From Flavobacterium panici (GTDB lineage: Bacteria; Bacteroidota; Bacteroidia; Flavobacteriales; Flavobacteriaceae), in contig NZ_CAIJDE010000043.1 of the NCBI RefSeq assembly GCF_903819335.1, forward strand, positions 186,001 to 250,000: a DNA stretch of 64,000 nucleotides, written 5' to 3'. Positions 1 to 6,921 of the stretch are shown here, piece after piece. The position numbers and the translations under genes are program-made. The notes below the pieces were generated by a model. The model had not been told where the DNA came from. It did not search any database and saw nothing but the letters and a program-made list of their open reading frames with translations. How positions within the stretch are numbered: position 1 is the stretch's first letter; the number at the start of each line of letters is the position of its first letter.

Positions 1-100
1 TACTGTTGTCCAAAACAGGACAATGAAATCAACAAAATCACTATTAAAATTGTATTTTTCATTGTCCTTATTTTTAAACATTTAGAAATCTTAAACAACA

Positions 101-1120
101 TTATTTTGTGCTATTTTGTTTGATATCCTTATACGCATTCGGAATGTTGAAATTGAAATGAAGCCAGTTAAAAAGTTCATAACCTTTATCAAATTCTTTC
201 ATTTTAACAGCGGTTTTAGTTTCTTCTAAAGTCAGACCTTTTTTAACCGCATTTTCAACATTTGTTTTTAATGCTTCAACATAATCAATCGTGTATTTTA
301 TTCCGGCTTTATTGGTAATTCTGCCGTGTCCCGGAACTACAATATCTTTGTCGCCAATCATATTATAAATCTTGTTCAGGTTGTTTACAGGTTCCAGAAA
401 ATAACCGTCAAACAACCACGGAATTGTCGGACTTTCGGCAATAAATGGATTTCCTGCCCAAAGTACATTTCCCGTCGGTGATTTTAAATACACAAAAAGA
501 TCTGCCGGAGACTGCGCCGTTCCCACATTTATAATCTCAACAATGTTTCCTTTTCCCATATCAATCTTTAGGTTTTGATTGATGGCGATTGTAATATCTG
601 CCGGACGATAAACACTTTCTTCAATTCCTCTGCCTTTACCAAAAAGCATAATCATAAATTGTTTGATATTCTCGTAATTTTTAGAAAGGTTTTCTTTGCA
701 GAATTCGTTCTGAATGATAATGGTTTCTTTTGGAAGCAAATAATTTCCAAAACAATGATCACCATGATCGCTGGTATTTACGGCATAAACAATAGGTTTA
801 TCAGTAACAGATCTGATTAGTTTATACAACTGATCGTACAATCTTTTGCTCAGCAAAGTTTCAATTACCAAAACTCCTTTTTCACCCACAATAAAACCTG
901 CCGATGTTGCTTGTGCAATACCTTTTGTTGTTTCGGCTTCAACCGTTTCCGGCGCAACTGAATAAACATTTTCGGCAATTTTATGAAGTTTTAAAGTTAC
1001 CGTATTCGCATCCCAGATAGGAACATGATCCGGCATAGGAAATTGTGCGTAAGCTGCTGTATTACTTAGAATAAGCAATACTAGGATTGCAAATCTTAAA
1101 ATGATTTTTTTAGTTTTCAT
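101..1120 (-). CDS. Exported MBL-fold metallo-hydrolase-like protein with degenerate metal site
   Basis: A 339-residue protein with a signal peptide (about residues 1-25, ending AYAQ). The fold follows the metallo-beta-lactamase pattern: NTSDHGDH at 115-122, a GTAQSPADLFVYL strand near 200-212, LWAGN at 220-224 and PGHG at 263-266. In catalytic members the first block reads NTHxHxDH, the second has His and the third has Asp. Here the first His is Ser117, the second-block His is Gln203 and the Asp is Asn224, while H119, D121, H122 and H265 remain. It may bind one metal or none and act as a binding protein. It lies 51 nt downstream of the alpha/beta hydrolase gene on the same strand, so the two may be co-transcribed. 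The fold assignment is firm; activity is doubtful. Confidence 0.8.
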   Translation of the reverse strand: MKTKKIILRFAILVLLILSNTAAYAQFPMPDHVPIWDANTVTLKLHKIAENVYSVAPETVEAETTKGIAQATSAGFIVGEKGVLVIETLLSKRLYDQLYKLIRSVTDKPIVYAVNTSDHGDHCFGNYLLPKETIIIQNEFCKENLSKNYENIKQFMIMLFGKGRGIEESVYRPADITIAINQNLKIDMGKGNIVEIINVGTAQSPADLFVYLKSPTGNVLWAGNPFIAESPTIPWLFDGYFLEPVNNLNKIYNMIGDKDIVVPGHGRITNKAGIKYTIDYVEALKTNVENAVKKGLTLEETKTAVKMKEFDKGYELFNWLHFNFNIPNAYKDIKQNSTK

Positions 1121-1171
1121 TATCGATGGTTTATAGAAAATAGCTTAGAATCTTCAATTATTGAGTTGAAG

Positions 1172-2176
1172 TTATTTTGCAGTAAAAAAGGCTAAAAGAT
1201 CTTTTTGAACCTGCGCGGTATTTTCCTGAACCAGCCAGTGTCCTGAACCTGCAATTTTAGATTCGGTTACGTTTTCTGCCACCAGTTTAGAATGGTCTTT
1301 TAAAAATGCTGCTGCAAAATATTCGCCGCCCATTGCTAATAAAGGCATTTTTAGTTTTGTTTTGGCAAAAACCAAATTGTCTTTTCCGTCCTGTGAGAAA
1401 TTTCCAAACCATTTAAAACTTGATTTTGCACCATCTTTTACGGCATAAGCCCTAACAAATTCTGCCGTTTCTTCTGGAGTAAAAGGATCTTTTACGTGTC
1501 CAACCATTGGCCAGAAATTAGTCAAAAACTCTTTTTCTTTTCCTTTCACAATATCTCCAGAAGCTGGCCATGCAAAGAATCCAAACCACCATGCAGAAGC
1601 AGAAACCTGTGACCAAACTGGCTCAATTCCCGGAAGCAAAGCATCCATTAAGGCGAGTTTTTTCACTTCAGAACCGTATTGCGCCGCATAAGCATACGCT
1701 ACCATAAGTCCAATATCGTGACCTGCCAGATTGATATTATTATAACCTAGTTTTTTTACTAATTCATGAATGTCGGTCGCCATTGTTTTTTTGTCGTAAC
1801 CGCCTTCTGGTTTATCAGACTCGCCTACTCCTCTTAAATCTGGTGCGATTACGGTAAAATGTTTCGAAAGCTCCGGTAATAAACGATTCCACATATACCA
1901 GTTTTGTCCAAAACCGTGAACAAGTACAAGCGGCTCCCCTTTTCCGCCTATAACGTAGTGAATGTTGACACCATTTACTAAAGCAGTTTGGTGTTTAAAA
2001 TTAGCCGGTGGATTGGCGGGTTTTACCGCAGCGGTATCTTCTGCTATTGTAGTTTCTTCGGCTGCTTTTGCCGGTTCTTCTTTTTTATTACAAGAGGTTA
2101 GAGAAAATAAACTGATGATTAAAAGGCCTGTAAACATTTTTAAAGACCCGAAATTTTGGTTAAAAATTGGTTTCAT
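1172..2176 (-). CDS. Alpha/beta hydrolase lipoprotein, epoxide hydrolase/dehalogenase-like
   Basis: A 334-residue protein with a lipoprotein signal: the hydrophobic stretch ends LTSC with Cys29 as the lipidation residue, followed by a Lys/Glu/Ala-rich linker to about residue 60. The alpha/beta hydrolase core shows HGFG (87-90, oxyanion side), a nucleophile elbow GHDIG with Asp154, and a late His at about 313 (SGHW). An Asp rather than Ser nucleophile points to the epoxide hydrolase/haloalkane dehalogenase branch. Substrate is unknown. A later Met14 could be the start, but it would remove the positive charge before the hydrophobic core, so the longer start is preferred. It is probably anchored in the periplasm or outer membrane and transcribed with the downstream MBL-fold gene. 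Confidence 0.85.
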   Translation of the reverse strand: MKPIFNQNFGSLKMFTGLLIISLFSLTSCNKKEEPAKAAEETTIAEDTAAVKPANPPANFKHQTALVNGVNIHYVIGGKGEPLVLVHGFGQNWYMWNRLLPELSKHFTVIAPDLRGVGESDKPEGGYDKKTMATDIHELVKKLGYNNINLAGHDIGLMVAYAYAAQYGSEVKKLALMDALLPGIEPVWSQVSASAWWFGFFAWPASGDIVKGKEKEFLTNFWPMVGHVKDPFTPEETAEFVRAYAVKDGAKSSFKWFGNFSQDGKDNLVFAKTKLKMPLLAMGGEYFAAAFLKDHSKLVAENVTESKIAGSGHWLVQENTAQVQKDLLAFFTAK

Positions 2177-2358
2177 AATTTTTTTAAAATTAATTGTTGG
2201 TAATTTTTTTAGATTTTCGATTATCGAATACCAACCGGGAAACCAAAATGATGCCTTTAAACGAAAAGCTTTATTCTAAAGACTTTACAAATATTACTAA
2301 ATGCAATTAATAACCATATATCGCTATCAGAGGTAAAAGTGGCGATATAACACTAAAT

Positions 2359-2414
2359 TAGATTTTAGATTTTAGATTTTAGATTTTAGATTTTTGACTT
2401 TAGATTTTAGATTT
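2359..2414. repeat. TAGATTT heptamer tandem repeat
   Basis: Five consecutive 7-bp units (TAGATTT, allowing register shift) run from 2359 to 2393. After an interrupted unit there are two more at 2401-2414. The same heptamer appears in a shorter run near 44502-44530. The stretch lies in the gap 2177-2506, which otherwise holds only a terminator. Confidence 0.85.
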
Positions 2415-2443
2415 AGCTTTGCTTTAAATTAACAAGCATAAAA

Positions 2444-2465
2444 AAAACCGCATTAAAGCGGTTTT
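2444..2465 (-). terminator. Rho-independent terminator
   Basis: Perfect stem AAAACCGC / GCGGTTTT with a 6-nt loop (ATTAAA), flanked by A and T runs. It sits 42 nt past the stop of the small lipoprotein gene on the minus strand. Confidence 0.8.
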
Positions 2466-2506
2466 GATTTTTAGATTATAAAAGTATTTGCTTTTACAAA
2501 ATTGAT

Positions 2507-2737
2507 TTATTTTTTAGGTGCATTTGCATCACTTGGCTGCGGGTCACTTGGTTCGTTTCCTTCGTTAGCTCGTGTTGTGCCTTTTGTTCCAGTATTTAAT
2601 GATGTACTGTCCCCTGCTTTTATAGCATCAGAATCTGTTCTCATGGCAGTTCCTGAAGAAGAACTGGTTTTACAAGAAACTGATAGTGCTATTAAAGCAA
2701 TACATACCAGTAGTTTGGAGTTTAATATCGTTTTCAT
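2507..2737 (-). CDS. Small Ser/Thr-rich lipoprotein
   Basis: A 76-residue protein when started at the Met giving MKTILNSKLLVCIALIALSVSC. A 12-residue longer frame exists but lacks a sensible signal start. The lipobox is LSVSC; the mature part is only about 53 residues, low in complexity, rich in Ser, Thr, Gly and Asp, and ends in KK. No domain is recognisable. It resembles in design, though not clearly in sequence, the small lipoprotein at 12642-13010. A terminator follows directly, so it is probably monocistronic. Function unknown. Confidence 0.7.
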   Translation of the reverse strand: MKTILNSKLLVCIALIALSVSCKTSSSSGTAMRTDSDAIKAGDSTSLNTGTKGTTRANEGNEPSDPQPSDANAPKK

Positions 2738-2854
2738 AATTAATTTTTTTAAGTTTATAATAAAGCTTATCAAATTTAATTATTAGGTATTTTATTATGT
2801 TTCAATATTTTAACTATTTGTTACACAATTAAATATGGGCAATTTAAATAATTC

Positions 2855-3157
2855 TTATTCTATCGGCGAAGTCAAAATGATATTTCTTTCGTCTAAAAGC
2901 GGCACAATCTGCCCTAAAACTAAATCCTGAAAATGTGCTGTGTTTCGGTGTTCTGTTACGGCATCTGCGTTTGTATATCCTTCAAACAATACGATTGTAT
3001 TTAAATCCGTAATGCTTTGGTGAATGTTGTAAAACAGATTACCGCTTTCCTGAATGCTTTTTTCCTGAACCGTTTTCAATAACTGCAAAACGTTTTCAAT
3101 TTGACCTTCTTTAACTTTCCATGTTGCGAAAACATGAATTGGATTTTGATTTTTCAT
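2855..3157 (-). CDS. ABM-domain monooxygenase (YgiN-like quinol monooxygenase family)
   Basis: A compact 100-residue protein matching the antibiotic biosynthesis monooxygenase fold: an opening strand with HVFATWKVKEGQ, a long helix with LLKTVQEKSIQE, a central SGNLFYNIHQS strand, and the typical VLFEGYTNADAVTEHRNTAHF block. Family members act as small cofactor-free quinol or polyketide oxygenases or as dicarbonyl-stress proteins. It follows the DJ-1/PfpI gene by 85 nt on the same strand, so a role in quinone or electrophile stress is inferred. No signal peptide. Confidence 0.85.
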   Translation of the reverse strand: MKNQNPIHVFATWKVKEGQIENVLQLLKTVQEKSIQESGNLFYNIHQSITDLNTIVLFEGYTNADAVTEHRNTAHFQDLVLGQIVPLLDERNIILTSPIE

Positions 3158-3242
3158 TTTTGTTTTCTTTTGATGAGATAATTGATTTTAAAATCATATT
3201 GACCTCTGCCTGATTTTGGAAGAGGTCAATACAATCAGCATA

Positions 3243-4037
3243 TTATTTTTTAGGAGCTTCTAAAATAGCAATCATTTTTTCTGCTACTCCTTTTGCAGAT
3301 GCAGGATTTTGACCTGTAACCAAATTTCCGTCGGCAATACTGTGGGCTGACCAAACTGCTGCTGCGTGAAATTTTGCTCCTTGTTTTGTCAACGCAGATT
3401 CTAATAAAAATGGCACATCGGCAATCGCGTACCCTTTTTCTTCTTCATCTGTAAATGAAGTAATGTTTTTTCCATTTACCAAATATGATCCGTCGCTTAA
3501 TTTTACGTTTAGTAAAGATACAGGACCGTGACAGACAGCACCAACAACTGCATTGCGTTCGTAAGTTTCTTTAATTACTTTTTTAAGAAGCGCATTTTCA
3601 GGCATATCAACCATTGGAGCTAATCCGCCGGGAACAAAAACGGCATCGTAAGTACTTACATCAACATTTGATAACTTTACTGCTTTTTGCATGGTTTCCC
3701 ATCCTTTCCCGGTTAAAAAGGCAAGGTTGTCTGGATCTCCAGCCAAATTAAGAGCGTCTAAATACGGAGTGTCTCCGGTTAAGCTTGCAAAATCAATTTG
3801 ATAATTAGCTCTGTCAAATTCAGCATAAGGATGTGCTACTTCAGGAAGAAAACTTCCTGTTCTTCTGTTGTTTGGACCAATTGTATTTGCATTTGATACA
3901 ATAATTAAAATTCTCTTTTTCATTTTAGCTTCTTTTTTGTGGTTTGTTTTTTCTTCCGATACTTTGTTTTCTTTTTTAGTTTGTGCACTAACTGCAAAAA
4001 AGGAAAGTGCCATTGTCAAAATCATAATTTTTTTCAT
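3243..4037 (-). CDS. Exported DJ-1/PfpI family protein (Hsp31/glyoxalase III-like)
   Basis: A 264-residue protein with a Sec signal (about 1-19, ending VSAQ) and a Lys/Glu-rich linker before the core. The core carries the DJ-1/PfpI nucleophile elbow AVCHGP with Cys169-His170, and Glu66 in an RRTGSFLPEVAHPY context typical of class I glutamine amidotransferase-like chaperone/glyoxalase members. Likely roles are methylglyoxal or other carbonyl detoxification, or a chaperone; export to the periplasm is less usual. A TAnnTTTG -7 box lies at 4077-4084 just behind an inverted repeat, and a Crp/Fnr gene lies immediately upstream, suggesting local control. Confidence 0.88.
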   Translation of the reverse strand: MKKIMILTMALSFFAVSAQTKKENKVSEEKTNHKKEAKMKKRILIIVSNANTIGPNNRRTGSFLPEVAHPYAEFDRANYQIDFASLTGDTPYLDALNLAGDPDNLAFLTGKGWETMQKAVKLSNVDVSTYDAVFVPGGLAPMVDMPENALLKKVIKETYERNAVVGAVCHGPVSLLNVKLSDGSYLVNGKNITSFTDEEEKGYAIADVPFLLESALTKQGAKFHAAAVWSAHSIADGNLVTGQNPASAKGVAEKMIAILEAPKK

Positions 4038-4076
4038 CTGTATTATTTTTTAATTGGTTATGAATTATTTACAAGA

Positions 4077-4115
4077 CAAATTTATATAGGCATGCCTCCT
4101 GAATGCGAGGAGGCA
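4077..4115 (-). promoter_or_regulatory. Promoter -7 box and operator-like inverted repeat ahead of the DJ-1 gene
   Basis: On the minus strand the -7 box TAAATTTG occupies 4084-4077. Directly upstream is a perfect inverted repeat, TGCCTCCT (4093-4100) and AGGAGGCA (4108-4115), separated by 7 nt. Its position between -10 and -40 suits a repressor or activator site. Confidence 0.55.
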
Positions 4116-4126
4116 AGTCACAAAAA

Positions 4127-4148
4127 AAGTGTGACGAAAATCACACTT
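4127..4148 (-). terminator. Hairpin after the Crp/Fnr gene; also matches a CRP box
   Basis: The dyad AAGTGTGA (4127-4134), CGAAAA, TCACACTT (4141-4148) is followed on the minus strand by seven T, which makes a good intrinsic terminator 18 nt after the Crp/Fnr stop codon. The same dyad fits the classical CRP consensus TGTGA-N6-TCACA exactly. The terminator reading needs no assumption about the regulator, so it is preferred. Confidence 0.6.
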
Positions 4149-4166
4149 TGATAGGTTTTAATGATG

Positions 4167-4736
4167 CTATTTATTGCCGGAGTAAAGCCTGCTAAGGGTT
4201 TCACGGCTTACACCTAAATATTCTGCAATATATTTTTTGGGAATCTTCTGCATTAAATTGGGATAGAGATTGGCAAATTCTTTATATCGCTGCTCCGGTT
4301 TGTTAGAAAGTAAGGAGATTATTCGCTGCTGAAGCGCAATATATCCCTTGGTTAGTTTTACCCTGAAAAAGTGTTCCATTTTGTGCAATGCAATCGAAAG
4401 TTTTTCTCTTCCTTCGAGCGTTAAACACAAAACTTCTCCCGCTTCCATACATACAACATACATGTTTGCGGGCTTTTGGTTGAAATAGGAAATATAATCA
4501 GACATCCACCAGTTTTCGGTTGCAAACTGTACGATATGTTCTTTCCCGTCATCATCAAGATAAAAAACCCTGAAAATTCCGCTTACAATAATGTATTCGT
4601 ACTTTGCTTCGTCGCCCTGACTAATCAAATATTGATTTTTTAAAACCTTTCGTATGGTGAAAAATGGTTTTATCGATTCAAATTCTTCATCAGTAACCGG
4701 GATAATTTCTTCAATATGCTTTCGTAGTTTTTCCAT
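4167..4736 (-). CDS. Crp/Fnr family transcriptional regulator
   Basis: A 189-residue protein with an N-terminal cyclic-nucleotide-binding jelly roll (about 15-115; IVSGIFRVFYLDDDGKEHIV) and a C-terminal helix-turn-helix, YIAEYLGVSRETLSRL, at about 169-184. It lacks the Arg and Glu of a true cAMP pocket as far as can be seen, like most Bacteroidota Crp-like proteins, so the ligand is unknown. A -7 box TATCTTTG lies at 4761-4754. It precedes the DJ-1 and ABM genes on the same strand and probably regulates them. Confidence 0.9.
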   Translation of the reverse strand: MEKLRKHIEEIIPVTDEEFESIKPFFTIRKVLKNQYLISQGDEAKYEYIIVSGIFRVFYLDDDGKEHIVQFATENWWMSDYISYFNQKPANMYVVCMEAGEVLCLTLEGREKLSIALHKMEHFFRVKLTKGYIALQQRIISLLSNKPEQRYKEFANLYPNLMQKIPKKYIAEYLGVSRETLSRLYSGNK

Positions 4737-4928
4737 AATTCAGTTTTGCAAATCAAAGATAAAAGATTTATTGCTTTTCGTTATTACTGCTTTACAACCT
4801 TCAATGATAATTAAGTAATTGTTTGCTAAAATCGTATAATAAAATAGGCTGACTATGTGAGTACTTTTGAAATAGCGTGAAACTTAAATCAAGGTTTCGC
4901 TGCTGACTTAATTTTAAAAACATTCTAT

Positions 4929-5285
4929 ATGACAGCAGATAATAATAGATATTACGATCAGGATGATAGTAATTTCACAAACGACAATCAGAGCTATGTT
5001 GATCAATATCAGCAAGAACACATTGGGGATCAAAATAATTTTGAACACACTTATTCTTTAAACGAAGATCAGAATTATCTGGATAATGAATTTTCGAATG
5101 CACTTGAAAGAGATGACGATGAAGATTTAGAACAAGATATTGACGAAAGTGAATTAGAAGAAGATGATTTTGATGAAGAAGATGATCTTGATGAAAATGA
5201 TCTTGACGATGATTTAGTAGAAGATTATGATGAAAATGACCGCGAGCCGGAAACTTTTGCCGACGATGGGTATAAAATTGATTAA
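4929..5285 (+). CDS. Highly acidic Asp/Glu-rich hypothetical protein
   Basis: A 118-residue protein without signal peptide or membrane segment. Residues 1-60 are rich in Asn, Gln, Tyr and Asp; residues 61-108 are almost wholly Asp/Glu with spaced Leu/Phe. Such proteins are probably disordered and may bind cations or basic proteins, but nothing identifies a family. A -7 box TACTTTTG lies at 4862-4869 and a strong terminator follows, so it is a single-gene unit. Confidence 0.75.
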   Translation: MTADNNRYYDQDDSNFTNDNQSYVDQYQQEHIGDQNNFEHTYSLNEDQNYLDNEFSNALERDDDEDLEQDIDESELEEDDFDEEDDLDENDLDDDLVEDYDENDREPETFADDGYKID

Positions 5286-5305
5286 TCTGAACCTTATAAA
5301 ATTTT

Positions 5306-5341
5306 AAAGTGCTTTATTCAAAAGATAAAGCACTTTTTTTT
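5306..5341 (+). terminator. Rho-independent terminator
   Basis: A 12-bp perfect stem, AAAGTGCTTTAT / ATAAAGCACTTT, with a 7-nt loop and a T run to 5341, lies 20 nt after the acidic protein gene. Confidence 0.88.
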
Positions 5342-5453
5342 TACCTGCAACAAACACAAAAACAGGTATTTATACCTAGAAAAAGAAAAAATAATTGCTT
5401 AAATTTGAGAGAACAATTACGTATAAGCAGGTTTAACTAAATATCGGCACAAT

Positions 5454-6005
5454 ATGAAAACAAACCCAAATCAATCTGTAAAACACTTAAATAGTAATGA
5501 TTTCGCTTATTCTGCAAAAATTTCAACTCCAAACGGAGAAAAAGATATCCAATCCTTTCAAATTGGAGATTCAATTTTAGCCTTTTCGGCAAAATTAGAA
5601 TCGGGTACCGTTAAACTGACTGCTTCTCAGGCAAAAGTTTCGTTTAGCAATGGTATCGAATGCAGCAAACAAACCCGCATGATTTATCTGGATTTAATGG
5701 ACTTTCAAGGTTCATGTAAAAATATTACCTGCAGCGCAGATCAGCTTTTTTTATTGAGTAACGGTAAATATGCTCCTGCTTCGCAATTGCAGCCGGGACA
5801 AGAACTTGTCGATAAAGAAGGGAATCCCATTCATATAGAATCGGTTAAAGCAGGTTCATTACGCGGCGGCATTCATAGTATTTCAACAAATGCGGCAGTT
5901 GGTGACATTCCGAATGGTCATTTATTTGTGGCAAATGATATTATAATGGGAGACTTTTCACTTCAATTGTATTTTGATTATCTTCCTGACGATTTGAAAC
6001 AATAA
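5454..6005 (+). CDS. Degenerate Hint-like domain protein
   Basis: A 183-residue cytosolic protein. Residues 17-45 follow the first Hedgehog/intein (Hint) block: AKISTPNGEKDIQSFQIGD resembles GTxxxTPxGxxxIExLxxGD. Residues 94-118 follow the second block (CSADQLFLLSNGKY, ASQLQPGQ), and residues 155-172 the last (NGHLFVANDIIMGD). The catalytic positions are missing: there is no Cys before the first block, Gln replaces the block-B His in ADQ, and the terminal His-Asn is Gly-Asp. So self-splicing or self-cleavage is unlikely. Three nt separate it from the dioxygenase gene. A -7 box TAAATTTG is at 5400-5407. Its role is unknown; a folding or partner subunit for the dioxygenase is one idea. Confidence 0.7.
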   Translation: MKTNPNQSVKHLNSNDFAYSAKISTPNGEKDIQSFQIGDSILAFSAKLESGTVKLTASQAKVSFSNGIECSKQTRMIYLDLMDFQGSCKNITCSADQLFLLSNGKYAPASQLQPGQELVDKEGNPIHIESVKAGSLRGGIHSISTNAAVGDIPNGHLFVANDIIMGDFSLQLYFDYLPDDLKQ

Positions 6006-6008
6006 AAT

Positions 6009-6917
6009 ATGCCTTGGAATATTCTTGAAAATTTATGGAACCGCACTATAAATACATCCGCTGTTATAACGGATAAACAATGGGATCTGGAAATTAAAAC
6101 CTTGTTCCAGTTAGGTATCAGTATGGAAGATACAGTTCAGTTTTTATATTTTGAAAAACCTGATTTTGAAACTTTTAAAACCTGGATTAACAATCAAAAG
6201 AAAAACGGAAACACTGTCGTAGCAACTGTAAACAATGTGCTTTCCGAACAAGATCTTGAGTTTTGGGATAAAAATGGTTATGTAATTGTAAAAAATGCTG
6301 TTTCGCAAAAAGACTGCGAAGATACCGTTAACGCCATTTGGGATTATTTAGAAATGGATCCTGATAAAAGCGAAAGCTGGTACAAAAGACATAAAGATCA
6401 AAAAGGTTTAATGCTTAATTTTTCTGATCACGAAACTTTAAATAAAAACCGTTTTTCTCCAAGAATAAAAAAGGCTTACGAACAGCTTTATAACTCCACC
6501 AAAATTTACAAAACGATTGACAAAGTCAGTTTTAATCCGCCTGAAACTAACGAGTTTACTTTTTTAGGAAGTCCGCTTCATTGGGATATTAGTTTAAAAC
6601 AGCCCATTACTTTTGGATTTCAGGGACTGCTCTATCTTACAGACTGCGGTATTGATGACGGCGCTTTTCATTGCGTTCCGGGATTTCATAATAAAATCAA
6701 TGACTGGCTCAATGATCTTGAACCAAATGAAAATCCAAGAAACAAAGCCATCGAAACCTTACGACCAGAACCGATTACTGGCAATGCAGGCGATTTTATA
6801 ATCTGGAACAATACTTTACCGCATTGTGCATCACCAAATAAAGGTTTAAGTCCAAGAATGGTACAATATCTTACCTATCTGCCAGATGATTATGATGCAT
6901 CCGGAGAATGGATTTGA
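6009..6917 (+). CDS. Phytanoyl-CoA dioxygenase (PhyH) family Fe(II)/2-oxoglutarate oxygenase
   Basis: A 302-residue protein. Residues 80-115 open the PhyH fold (LEFWDKNGYVIVKNAVSQ). The iron facial triad is visible as His191-x-Asp193 (LHWD) and His272 (LPHCASPN), with Arg283 (SPRMVQYL) to hold 2-oxoglutarate. About 65 residues precede the oxygenase fold and look like a small helical adaptor. Members hydroxylate fatty acyl chains, amino acids or peptides; the substrate here is unknown. It forms a tight two-gene unit with the upstream Hint-like gene, and its stop lies 4 nt from the convergent bphP stop. Confidence 0.88.
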   Translation: MPWNILENLWNRTINTSAVITDKQWDLEIKTLFQLGISMEDTVQFLYFEKPDFETFKTWINNQKKNGNTVVATVNNVLSEQDLEFWDKNGYVIVKNAVSQKDCEDTVNAIWDYLEMDPDKSESWYKRHKDQKGLMLNFSDHETLNKNRFSPRIKKAYEQLYNSTKIYKTIDKVSFNPPETNEFTFLGSPLHWDISLKQPITFGFQGLLYLTDCGIDDGAFHCVPGFHNKINDWLNDLEPNENPRNKAIETLRPEPITGNAGDFIIWNNTLPHCASPNKGLSPRMVQYLTYLPDDYDASGEWI

Positions 6918-6921
6918 TTTT

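Noticed and set aside
6..67. Alternative hairpins TTGTCC/GGACAA and GGACAATGAAA/TTTCATTGTCC at the left edge
   Set aside because: The 5' context is cut off by the window and no gene or T run makes an attenuator convincing.
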